Assembly: GCA_029245725.1 (NCBI GenBank)
Contig: JAQWOT010000018.1
Coordinates: forward strand, 1-49,261
Source: SAR324 cluster bacterium
GTDB lineage: Bacteria; SAR324; NAC60-12
Length of the DNA stretch: 49,261 nt
Reading direction: 5' to 3'
Positions 1 through 6,530 of the stretch are shown piece after piece. A model generated the notes under the pieces. It was not told where the DNA came from, did no database searches, and worked only from the letters and a program-made list of their open reading frames with translations. Made by a program: the position numbers and the translations under genes. The first letter of the stretch is position 1. The number at the start of each line of letters is the position of its first letter.

Positions 1-1
1 C

Positions 2-559
2 TACCAAGGTTTGAAGGCCGAACCGTCGCAGATCAGTTTTGAGGAGCAGCTCCAAAACAATCCAGATCTTTTGCGCAAGAGGGATTTTCGGGTATCGATC
101 CGGAGCAATAAGGGACACCAAGATTTGATGTTTGAAGAGGGTGAGCTCATTGAGATCTATGTGAAAGTCAACAAGCCCGGTTACTTCTACATCGTTGGGC
201 ATACCTTTACTGGAGAAGAGCCTTTTTCGTATCTGCTGGAATTGCAGGAAGAAGCGGATCCACCACGGAGCTTTGTTCAATTTGTCAATGCGGATGACGT
301 CAATCGATGGATGAGCTTGGGAGAGTTTGAAATTTACCCACCGCTGGGGTTGGAGCATCTTCAGGTGATTGCTTCAAAAGAAGACTTGGTTCAGCGGTTA
401 CCAGAATATCGTTTTGATGAGAGCTCTGAGTTTTACCTAGTAGGCAAAGGACCAGCAGATGGATTGGCCAAAACCCGAGCGGCTAAGCGTCCGAAAAAGA
501 AAAAACCTGAAAACTATAGTGCTGAAGCAGTGCTGACCTATACTTCCATGTCAAAGTAA
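2..559 (+). CDS. DUF4384-like domain protein, 5' end outside window
   Basis: The reading frame is open from the window edge (first complete codon at position 2) to the TAA at 557-559, so the true start lies upstream; the TTG at 11 is only an internal possibility. The visible part has the pattern of a DUF4384 domain: a stretch on raw charged residues, then 'GELIEIYVKVNKPGYFYIVG', which matches the family theme of strands around a G-Y-hydrophobic-Y turn. A basic tail (KRPKKKKP) precedes the last 17 residues. DUF4384 domains are usually found in secreted or envelope proteins, often attached to kinases or caspase-like domains; nothing here shows which partner was present. The assignment rests on pattern recognition only. 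Confidence 0.55.
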   Translation, partial: YQGLKAEPSQISFEEQLQNNPDLLRKRDFRVSIRSNKGHQDLMFEEGELIEIYVKVNKPGYFYIVGHTFTGEEPFSYLLELQEEADPPRSFVQFVNADDVNRWMSLGEFEIYPPLGLEHLQVIASKEDLVQRLPEYRFDESSEFYLVGKGPADGLAKTRAAKRPKKKKPENYSAEAVLTYTSMSK

Positions 560-657
560 TTGGTGGAGCCCTACCAGATCCGAGCTTCCCTAAAGTGATG
601 TGCCTCAAGCAATGATATTAGCTGAACAAAGGAAACATCTGAGGGAATTGCCTAATT

Positions 658-831
658 TTACTCCAAAGGAGTCGCACAAAAACTACCGGAGGCTTGGGTG
701 CCTGAGCCAAAGGCCAGTGGAGGAGGTGCTCGGAAGGGGTCAATCGGGGCACTGAAGAGCAGGTCGAGGAACAGCAGACCAAACAGTCCAAGCAACAGCA
801 CACCGATGGTGTGGGAACGTTTGAGCGTCAT
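658..831 (-). CDS. Small membrane protein coupled to the YeeE-type transporter
   Basis: A 57-residue protein starting MTLKRSHTIG. Residues about 9-28 form one hydrophobic helix rich in Leu, Gly and Phe, followed by a Pro/Gly/Ser-rich tail with a single Cys near the C-terminus. It is not a known family to me. Its ATG (829-831) overlaps the TGA of the upstream transporter in an ATGA arrangement, which indicates translational coupling and makes it the last gene of the sulfur cassette. A longer frame reaching position 909 exists, but the overlap start is preferred because it gives the coupling and a clean membrane segment. The function may be an accessory subunit of the transporter; this is inference. 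Confidence 0.55.
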   Translation of the reverse strand: MTLKRSHTIGVLLLGLFGLLFLDLLFSAPIDPFRAPPPLAFGSGTQASGSFCATPLE

Positions 832-1970
832 CGACTTCCTCCGATCAGGTGGTTGCGCAGTCGTACTCCGATTATTGAGCCGGCAAAGGCCGCAGCAAAC
901 CAGACCCAACCATGCAGACTGCCGGTCGAGATGCCACTAAAGAAGGCTCCAACGTTACAGCCATAAGCCAGACGGGAGGCATAGCCCATCAGCAGGGCGG
1001 CTATTGCTCCAGCGATCCAAAGTCGAGTAGGCAGAGAAACCTGAGCGGCTAACGGCCCCTTCCAACGGGCAGCAATTCCAGCTCCCAACAATAAACCGAA
1101 GTCTGTCACCGAAGTGATGTCCAGCAGCAAGCTCTGAGTCAAGCGCTCAGCGTTGCTGGCAACGCTCCAGAAGGCAAAATTTGCCAACTCTATTCCTGAC
1201 CAATGTGCCAGCTTGGCACCCCATAGTCCTAGACCATAGGCCACCCCCCAGGGCTGCCCAGCCACCAACAAATTGAGTACAGCCAGCCCCGCGAGGAAGC
1301 CAGCAGCCAATAAGAATTTACGTGGCAGAATACGATCGTTCGAAGGCATCCATTGACGGAACCACCAGGCGAGTCCTGCAAGCAATCCCAGGGTCAGGAG
1401 GATCGCGCCGAGTGTTCCTAGCCAATCACTCAGTGCTATCGGCTCCAGTTGTCCCAAGGCATGCCACTCCGGCAGATGCAAAGTACCAAGAAAACTCCCA
1501 GCGATGAAAAAAGGTAAGGCCCAGAGACCCATCAAGTTGCCGCTACCAGCGTTGACCAGGGTGCCAGAACCACAGCCCAGCACGACCTGCATTGCAGCTC
1601 CAAAGACAAAGGCCCCGAAGATCATCGCGACCCCCACCGGAGCTGTGGCTCCTGTCAATTCACCCGCTGCGATGTCCAAGAGCAGCAGGCTTGGTAGAGT
1701 TGCCAGCCCAAGGGCTAGTAGTTGTGCCTGAATGCCTTGGGTGTTGCGCTCCAAGATCGCTCTTCGCCAAGGACCAGCAAAACCAAAACCCAGGCCTTCC
1801 AAGGTAATGCCAAAGCCTAGCCCGATAGCCAGCAGAATTCCTTGTCGTATTCCAGCATAGATGGCCAGCAGCAGAATCAGCAGGACCATCCCGAAACTCA
1901 GCAAGATACGAAGTCGCCTTTGTCCTGCAGGGTTCGCAGACCCATCAGTGGTTGCCGTTGTGGAACTCAT
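828..1970 (-). CDS. YeeE/YedE-family sulfur (thiosulfate-type) membrane transporter
   Basis: A 380-residue polytopic inner-membrane protein with about nine or ten hydrophobic segments after a short polar N-terminus. Two signature loops of the YeeE/YedE (Sulf_transp) family are visible: 'VLGCGSGTLVNAGSGN' in the first half and 'LAYGCNVGAFFSGISTGS' in the second. In the characterised member YeeE/TsuA, cysteines in such loops carry thiosulfate across the membrane. The gene lies 13 bp downstream of a periplasmic rhodanese on the same strand and overlaps the next small gene by 4 bp. That context fits import of thiosulfate or another sulfur compound. The length is close to the usual 350-400 residues. 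The exact substrate is inferred. Confidence 0.85.
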   Translation of the reverse strand: MSSTTATTDGSANPAGQRRLRILLSFGMVLLILLLAIYAGIRQGILLAIGLGFGITLEGLGFGFAGPWRRAILERNTQGIQAQLLALGLATLPSLLLLDIAAGELTGATAPVGVAMIFGAFVFGAAMQVVLGCGSGTLVNAGSGNLMGLWALPFFIAGSFLGTLHLPEWHALGQLEPIALSDWLGTLGAILLTLGLLAGLAWWFRQWMPSNDRILPRKFLLAAGFLAGLAVLNLLVAGQPWGVAYGLGLWGAKLAHWSGIELANFAFWSVASNAERLTQSLLLDITSVTDFGLLLGAGIAARWKGPLAAQVSLPTRLWIAGAIAALLMGYASRLAYGCNVGAFFSGISTGSLHGWVWFAAAFAGSIIGVRLRNHLIGGSR

Positions 1971-1983
1971 CAGAATCGTCAGC

Positions 1984-2961
1984 TCAGAAAGTGTTCGTAA
2001 ACCACTGCTTGGTATTGAGCCAAGCCCACTTCAAGCGCCCTGGTACGTTATCCATTGGCAGACCAGCAGCAGACCACTCAACCATTGACTCTGGGTAGAG
2101 CTTGACGCCTTCCTGCCCAACCACTTCACTCAGCACGAACCAGTTGGTTGCTGCCCAGTGCCCGGTATTGCAAAAGGAAACAGTCACTTGCGCTTGATTC
2201 AAGCCATGTTGCTGCACCAGTGTCTGCAGTTGTTCTGGAGCTTCCAACAGCGGTCCTCCGGAGCGAAACCATTGCTTGTTGTCAAAGTCATCGGCTCCAG
2301 AAATTGTTCCTGGCTTTGCTGCGGCACCGTGCCACTTTTCTCCAAGAAAGAACGCTTCTGGGCGAGCGTCGAGTAACTTGGTGTTCGAGCGATTGAGTTG
2401 CTGTTCCACATCATTGGTTGAAGCTAGCCAGTCAGCTTGAATCATAGCTGGATAACTGCTGGGACTCACTTTCGTTACCTCTTTGGAGATAGTTAATCCT
2501 GCCTGTTTCCACGCAGTGAATCCACCATCCACCACTGCCAATTGCTGAAGGCCGGCTGTCTTCAGGGTCCAGTAAACCCGAGCTGCTGCGCCGAAGTCAC
2601 TATAGGAATCGCCTTTGTGTAGGACTACCGTCGGGGTGTCTGCTGTCAGACCGAGGCCTTGAACGAGGGTAGTTAATTGGCTTTGAGAAAGGAATTTACC
2701 AGGATTCTCAGCAGGCCCCCGCCAATTTCCATAGGGTGAAGAGAGTGCACCAGGGATATGACCAGCATTGTAGGAACTATCTGGATCAGGTGCATTTGGC
2801 GGACGGATGTCAATGATGGTGACAGTTTCTGAGTAAGCTTGGAGTATTTGATTTAACTCATTGGCTGAGAGCAACGGCTTCCAGCCGGAGACCGAATTAG
2901 CAAAAGTGAAGCTACTAGCTAGAACCAGCAGTAGAGTAGAGAAAAGAGAGCGTATGTTCAT
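1984..2961 (-). CDS. Periplasmic two-domain rhodanese (sulfurtransferase), copy 1
   Basis: A 325-residue protein with an N-terminal signal peptide (MNIRSLFSTLLLVLASSFTFA). It has two rhodanese folds, an inactive-type N-terminal one (pattern 'DIRPPNAPDP...YNAGHIPGA') and a catalytic C-terminal one with the active-site loop C-N-T-G-H-W around Cys264. Rhodaneses move a sulfane sulfur from thiosulfate or a persulfide to a thiophilic acceptor through a Cys persulfide. The ATG at 2959-2961 was chosen over the upstream TTG at 2985 because it starts exactly at the signal peptide and gives the same 325-residue length as the paralogue at 3801-4778. It is followed after 13 bp by the YeeE-type transporter, so sulfur handed over in the periplasm may be imported. 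Confidence 0.88.
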   Translation of the reverse strand: MNIRSLFSTLLLVLASSFTFANSVSGWKPLLSANELNQILQAYSETVTIIDIRPPNAPDPDSSYNAGHIPGALSSPYGNWRGPAENPGKFLSQSQLTTLVQGLGLTADTPTVVLHKGDSYSDFGAAARVYWTLKTAGLQQLAVVDGGFTAWKQAGLTISKEVTKVSPSSYPAMIQADWLASTNDVEQQLNRSNTKLLDARPEAFFLGEKWHGAAAKPGTISGADDFDNKQWFRSGGPLLEAPEQLQTLVQQHGLNQAQVTVSFCNTGHWAATNWFVLSEVVGQEGVKLYPESMVEWSAAGLPMDNVPGRLKWAWLNTKQWFTNTF

Positions 2962-3039
2962 GTTGGTTCTCAGTGAAAAAATCAAAAATAGACCAATTGA
3001 TTATAGAAAAATTATGCATGGTTTGTAGGTAGATAGCCA

Positions 3040-3651
3040 TCAGCCTCCAAGACCTCTTTGAGAAGCCTGCTGAGACTGAATTTCCCTGACGCATTGATAG
3101 AGATTTTCTAACTTGGAGTCATGAATTTGAGCTTTGTGAAGGTACTGAATCGTTTGCTTTAGGTACTCAACACATGGACCCCGTTTTCCTTTGGCTTCCA
3201 GAATTCGTTTTCCTTTGGCTTCCACCTGCATTGTGGGGCAGACGTATTTGGGATGATCCAGTCTGACGACGAAGGCAATCGCTTCCAAGCTCCCTATCGC
3301 TGATTCAACACGAACCCATTGTGGTTCATAGGCCTCCGTGATCATCTCCCTTTCCCAAATTTGGACCAGTTGGGTGTCCTTCAACTCCGGAGGAATCTGC
3401 AATGCCCGACCAATACAGGACCTACCTGGTTCAAGTCCGAGGACTAATCCTGGAAATTCCTTGGTTCCTCGATGCTCCGTGCTCCAAAGACAAAAACTCC
3501 GATGGAATCCTTGAATTGTAGCCAGAATTGATTGATCAAAGAAAATTTCTGGATTCCACATCAAGGACCCATAGGCAAAAATCCAGATTTCCTGGTCAGG
3601 AGGTCGTTGATTCAGAATGCTTTGGAGGGAGAAATTCACTGGAGTCACCAC
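3040..3651 (-). CDS. chaC: ChaC-like gamma-glutamylcyclotransferase
   Basis: A 203-residue ChaC-family protein. The family cleaves the gamma-glutamyl bond of glutathione, releasing 5-oxoproline and Cys-Gly in the cytoplasm. The substrate-binding motif YGSLMWNP is at about residues 27-34, and the catalytic-glutamate region 'WEREM' is present, as in E. coli ChaC. Near the C-terminus the family's 'GPCxEYL' motif is preceded by an in-frame duplication (EAKGKRIL/EAKGKRG) caused by a 24-bp repeat. The start is GTG at 3649-3651; no upstream ATG is in frame. Lying between two rhodanese genes on the same strand, it points to recovery of cysteine sulfur from glutathione as part of the cassette. Confidence 0.85.
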   Translation of the reverse strand: MVTPVNFSLQSILNQRPPDQEIWIFAYGSLMWNPEIFFDQSILATIQGFHRSFCLWSTEHRGTKEFPGLVLGLEPGRSCIGRALQIPPELKDTQLVQIWEREMITEAYEPQWVRVESAIGSLEAIAFVVRLDHPKYVCPTMQVEAKGKRILEAKGKRGPCVEYLKQTIQYLHKAQIHDSKLENLYQCVREIQSQQASQRGLGG

Positions 3652-3800
3652 AAAAATTTATGAATAAGATAGGTTTTTCAGCATTGTCGATTAGGTGTCG
3701 TTTGAGCAAAATTTTTACTTTTGAAGGATATCTTAACTCCTGCTGAGTTGTCACTTTCATTGGCTGAAAAAAACTTTGCAGGAGTCTCCTTTTCGAGTGT

Positions 3801-4778
3801 TCAGTTGAACTTGGATACGAGCCATTGCTTGGTAGACAACCAGGCCCACTCCAGGCGATTGGGAACATTATCCATTGGCAGATTGGCGGTGGACCATTCA
3901 ACTAATGATTCGGGATATAGTTTAACATTCTGCTTACCAGCGATTTCACTGAGCACAAACCAGTTGGTAGCAGCCCAGTGTCCTGTATTGCAGAAGGAAA
4001 CAGTGATTTCAGCCTGGCCGAGCTTATTCTCCTGCACCAGATTCTGCAGTCGTTCCGGGGATTCGAGCAAGAGACCACCGGAGTGAAACCAGCGCTCGTT
4101 ATCAAAAGCCACTGCTCCAGCGATGGTTCCAGGTTTGCTGGCGGCTGGATGCCAACTCAGGCCTTCGAAAAAGGAGTCGGGTCGGGCATCCAGTACTTGG
4201 ACTCCAGGCTTGTTGAGGTAGGCTTCGACTTCAGCTGTCTGTGCCAGCCAGTGAGGTTGGATTTGGGCAGGAAAGTCACTTGGCAGTGAAGTTTCCAACT
4301 CCATCGAGATCGGTAGGCCCGCCTGTTTCCAGGCCTGGAAACCACCATTGAGGATTGCCAGGTTGGCCAATCCAGCGGTCTTGAGAGACCAGTAGACACG
4401 AGCTGCTGCGCCAAAGTCACTGTAGGAATCCCCACGGTGTACTACGACGACAGGGGTATCAACATCCGCCCCAAGTGCCTGGACGAGCCAGGTCAGCTTA
4501 TCCTGGGTGATGAACTTGCCAGGATTGTCGGGTTGCCCGCGCCAAGTCGCATAGGGAGAAGAGGTCGCACCGGGGATGTGCCCAGCATTGTAGGAGGCGT
4601 CCGGTTCCTTGGCATCTAAGGCCCGGATGTCAACGACAGTTGCAGCAAAGGGATCTTCTTCGAGAAGTTCATGCAACTCGTCTACGGAGAGGAGAGGCTT
4701 CCAGTGGGAAAGTTCACTGGCAAAAGTCACATTGGCAATCAAGGTGAGCAGTCCGATGAGTAAAAGATGCAGTTTCAT
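3801..4778 (-). CDS. Periplasmic two-domain rhodanese (sulfurtransferase), copy 2
   Basis: A 325-residue paralogue of the protein at 1984-2961, with the same architecture: signal peptide (MKLHLLLIGLLTLIANVTFA), N-terminal rhodanese domain with 'YNAGHIPGA', and C-terminal catalytic domain with C-N-T-G-H-W around Cys263. Long blocks are identical between the copies (for example FCNTGHWAATNWFVLSE), so this is a tandem duplication with chaC between the copies. The ATG (4776-4778) has a strong Shine-Dalgarno sequence (AGGAGA), which lies in the 3' arm of a small hairpin. This is the first gene of the sulfur cassette, and its long leader carries the poly-cysteine reading frames described at 4779-5343. 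Confidence 0.88.
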   Translation of the reverse strand: MKLHLLLIGLLTLIANVTFASELSHWKPLLSVDELHELLEEDPFAATVVDIRALDAKEPDASYNAGHIPGATSSPYATWRGQPDNPGKFITQDKLTWLVQALGADVDTPVVVVHRGDSYSDFGAAARVYWSLKTAGLANLAILNGGFQAWKQAGLPISMELETSLPSDFPAQIQPHWLAQTAEVEAYLNKPGVQVLDARPDSFFEGLSWHPAASKPGTIAGAVAFDNERWFHSGGLLLESPERLQNLVQENKLGQAEITVSFCNTGHWAATNWFVLSEIAGKQNVKLYPESLVEWSTANLPMDNVPNRLEWAWLSTKQWLVSKFN

Positions 4779-4834
4779 CAGTTTTCTCCTGGAGAGAAGT
4801 TGGCAAAGCAGGGCAAAAAGATGGCCCAGAACAT
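4778..4834 (-). CDS. Candidate third short leader frame, overlapping the rhodanese start
   Basis: An 18-codon frame starting MFWAIFLP with one Cys and ending ...SPGEN. Its TGA (4778-4780) overlaps the ATG of the rhodanese gene as TGATG, a typical coupling arrangement. It has no strong ribosome-binding site and only one Cys, so it may be chance. It is listed because poly-Cys leader frames in actinobacteria are translationally coupled to the gene they control, and this frame could provide such coupling. Confidence 0.22.
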   Translation of the reverse strand: MFWAIFLPCFANFSPGEN

Positions 4835-5007
4835 TAGCAAATGTGGGGAAGCTTTCCCCAGTGGGGAACGTTCTCGGTCAACGGAAACAACAGGCGAGGA
4901 GCGTTTTGGAGAGGAACCTGCGGGAGGCTCTAGAGCAAACGCACTCGCGAAAAATTCAGTGAGTGATCAGAATCGGGAAACGAATCAGGAATGCGTGAAC
5001 AGGGTGT

Positions 5008-5124
5008 TCAGCAACAGCAGGTAGGGCAGCAACAGCAGGGAGTGACAGAGGCAACAACGGCAGCAGTCTGGGAAAGTCTCGAACGCCTGGAGTGGGAAAG
5101 CGGTATATGGAGTAGAGAGTTCAT
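5008..5124 (-). CDS. Short leader frame ending in a seven-cysteine tail (uORF2)
   Basis: A 38-residue frame from ATG 5122-5124 to TGA 5008-5010. The last nine residues are CCCC-P-T-CCC, directly followed by the stop. Cys codons mix TGC and TGT. The first 29 residues are Ser/Arg/Leu-rich with no recognisable fold. The stop codon is the first three bases of the perfect hairpin TGAACA-ccc-TGTTCA. The ribosome-binding site is weak (AGAAAG directly before ATG). Poly-Cys C-termini on tiny frames upstream of sulfur genes are known from actinobacterial cysteine attenuation; this would be the same principle in an unrelated sequence. The alternative is a low-complexity CAR/YTG repeat that gives poly-Cys by chance. 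Confidence 0.45.
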   Translation of the reverse strand: MNSLLHIPLSHSRRSRLSQTAAVVASVTPCCCCPTCCC

Positions 5125-5208
5125 CTTTCTATCTGATTTGAAAAAGTTTTTGGAGAAATTGGCGCTGGGGCCAAGGATGCGGCTAGGCCGCTGTGAAGAG
5201 GACCTGTA

Positions 5209-5280
5209 TCAACAACAGGTCAAACGACAACAACAATCGGCCGGGGTACCGAATCGAATGTCTTTGCATGAGAAAGGCAT
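5209..5280 (-). CDS. Short leader frame ending in clustered cysteines (uORF1)
   Basis: A 23-residue frame from ATG 5278-5280 to TGA 5209-5211, ending D-CCC-RLT-CC directly before the stop, with one more Cys at residue 5. A longer version starting at GTG 5343 in the same frame would have 44 residues. The Cys-codon stretch (5226-5237 on the plus strand) is complementary over 12 bases, with one G-U pair, to the bases that include its own ATG, so translation and folding should compete. The stop lies in the loop of the GACCTG/CAGGTC hairpin. Its tail echoes that of uORF2 (CCCC-P-T-CCC), which suggests either duplication or parallel selection for cysteine codons. Confidence 0.42.
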   Translation of the reverse strand: MPFSCKDIRFGTPADCCCRLTCC

Positions 5281-5349
5281 TGCTGTTGTCCAAGAAGAAG
5301 GAATTTTAGAAAAAGAAATGTGATCATCTCGGAGGCCGAGCACAAAGGC

Positions 5350-5378
5350 AAGTATTTTTTGCAGGTGCTAGAATACTT
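5350..5378. promoter_or_regulatory. Inverted repeat AAGTATT-n15-AATACTT between divergent genes
   Basis: Perfect 7-bp arms at 5350-5356 and 5372-5378 lie upstream of the sulfur leader and of the divergent aldo/keto reductase. A second small palindrome, CTCGG-agg-CCGAG, is at 5328-5340. The position suits an operator for a dimeric regulator, but arms this short can arise by chance and no regulator gene is adjacent. No convincing -35/-10 pair was found on either strand of this spacer. Confidence 0.25.
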
Positions 5379-5518
5379 AGGGCAATGTGTCCTCGGTTAT
5401 CGGCTTTTTTCACCAATCTTTCTCAGGTGTTGAGAATGGTTTGATCTTCTACTGACTATTGTCGAAGATTAGAAGAAATCTGATCTTTCTTCTCAACCAC
5501 ACATGCTTTGAAGGACAC

Positions 5519-6511
5519 ATGCCTTACGATGCCGCTGATAAGCGTTACGAATCTGCTCACTATCGTCGCTGTGGGAAATCTGGACTACACTTGCCCGAGG
5601 TGTCCTTAGGACTCTGGTACAACTTTGGTGGAGTCGATCCTCTGGAAAATATGCGAGAGATGCTCCGACGTTCTTTTGACCTCGGAATTACGCACTTTGA
5701 TCTTGCCAACAACTATGGTCCCCCTCCTGGTTCAGCTGAAACCAATTTTGGACGAATCTTTGCCGAGGACTTCAAGCCCTATCGTGATGAATTAGTGATC
5801 TCCAGTAAAGCTGGCTACTACATGTGGTCTGGGCCCTATGGAGAATGGGGCTCTCGCAAGTACCTGGTGGCAAGCTGCGACCAGAGCCTCAAACGGATGG
5901 GACTCGACTATGTAGACATTTTCTACAGCCATCGGCCTGACCCGAATACCCCCTTGGAAGAGACGATGGGAGCGCTGGACTACATCGTTCGTAGCGGACG
6001 AGCGCTCTATGCTGGCATCTCAACCTATTCCCCGGAGCAGACACGCGAAGCTTCACGCCTCCTGAGAGAATTGGGAACTCCCTGTTTAATTCATCAGCCA
6101 CGCTACAACATGTTTGATCGTTGGATTGAAGATGGCCTGCTTGATGTACTCAAGGACGAAGGGATTGGCTGCATTGCGTTCTCACCTCTTTGTCAGGGAA
6201 TTCTCACCAACAAGTATCTATCTGAAGACTGGAGTGGAACTCGCGCTGACAAACTGAAGAGCGCTTTCCACTGGGGTGATGAAGTGACCCAGAAGCGCCT
6301 TGCGCGTGTACGTGAGCTACAGACGATGGCCGATGAACGTGGACAGACGATGGCCCAACTCGCGATCGCCTGGGTATTGCGTCAGCCACAGATGACCTCG
6401 GCACTGATTGGTACCAGCAAGGTCTCACAAATCGAAGACGCTGTGGGTGCACTCAGCAACACGCGACTCAGCGAAGAAGAACTATCCAGGATAGAAACTA
6501 TTCTCAGCTAG
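5519..6511 (+). CDS. gpr: YghZ-type aldo/keto reductase (L-glyceraldehyde 3-phosphate reductase family)
   Basis: A 330-residue AKR-fold protein very close to E. coli YghZ, which reduces L-glyceraldehyde 3-phosphate and methylglyoxal with NADPH in the cytoplasm. The hallmark blocks are present: 'RYCGKSGL'-like N-terminus (here YRRCGKSGLHLP), 'FDLANNYGPPPGSAE' with the catalytic Asp and Tyr, 'SSKAGYYMW' with the Lys, 'DIFYSHRPD' with the His, and 'LIGTSKVSQIEDAV' for cofactor binding. The ATG at 5519 is preferred over the TTG at 5459 because it follows AAGGA and matches the family's N-terminus. It is followed on the same strand by the methylmalonyl-CoA mutase gene, with no metabolic link that I can see. 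Confidence 0.88.
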   Translation: MPYDAADKRYESAHYRRCGKSGLHLPEVSLGLWYNFGGVDPLENMREMLRRSFDLGITHFDLANNYGPPPGSAETNFGRIFAEDFKPYRDELVISSKAGYYMWSGPYGEWGSRKYLVASCDQSLKRMGLDYVDIFYSHRPDPNTPLEETMGALDYIVRSGRALYAGISTYSPEQTREASRLLRELGTPCLIHQPRYNMFDRWIEDGLLDVLKDEGIGCIAFSPLCQGILTNKYLSEDWSGTRADKLKSAFHWGDEVTQKRLARVRELQTMADERGQTMAQLAIAWVLRQPQMTSALIGTSKVSQIEDAVGALSNTRLSEEELSRIETILS

Positions 6512-6530
6512 TCTGTTGAACGGAGGTACT

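Larger units (their letters stand above)
4779..5343 (-). promoter_or_regulatory. Long structured leader with tandem poly-Cys reading frames, candidate cysteine attenuator
   Basis: This untranslated-looking leader precedes the sulfur cassette. In minus-strand order it holds: a 12-bp stem with one G-U pair (arms 5279-5290 and 5226-5237) joining the start of the first short frame to its own Cys codons; a 6-bp hairpin (5201-5221) whose loop contains that frame's stop; a GCGGC/GCCGC hairpin (5179-5191); the second short frame, whose stop codon opens a 6-bp hairpin (4996-5010); three alternating elements, TTCCCC at 4863-4868, GGGGAA at 4854-4859 and TTCCCC at 4845-4850, so the middle one can pair with either neighbour; and a hairpin (4784-4798) containing the rhodanese ribosome-binding site. 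No clear U-run terminator was seen, so control at translation is at least as likely as termination. Confidence 0.5.

Noticed and set aside
618-803. Minus-strand frame beginning with several Cys residues
   Set aside because: It overlaps the coupled 57-residue membrane protein in another frame, and the Cys residues are at the N-terminus rather than before the stop, so it does not fit the leader-peptide pattern.
3737-3784. Inverted repeat CTCCTGC ... GCAGGAG between chaC and the second rhodanese
   Set aside because: The arms are 7 bp but the loop is 34 bases and it lies inside the presumed operon; too weak to call as terminator or operator.
4991-5323. Plus-strand Gln-rich frame of 110 codons (QQQQVGQQQQ)
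   Set aside because: It has no ribosome-binding site, no recognisable fold, and is the antisense of the two poly-Cys leader frames; CAR repeats on one strand automatically give Gln, and YTG/TGY on the other. I judged the minus-strand reading stronger because both tails end at stops and lie upstream of sulfur genes, but this plus-strand frame is the main alternative.
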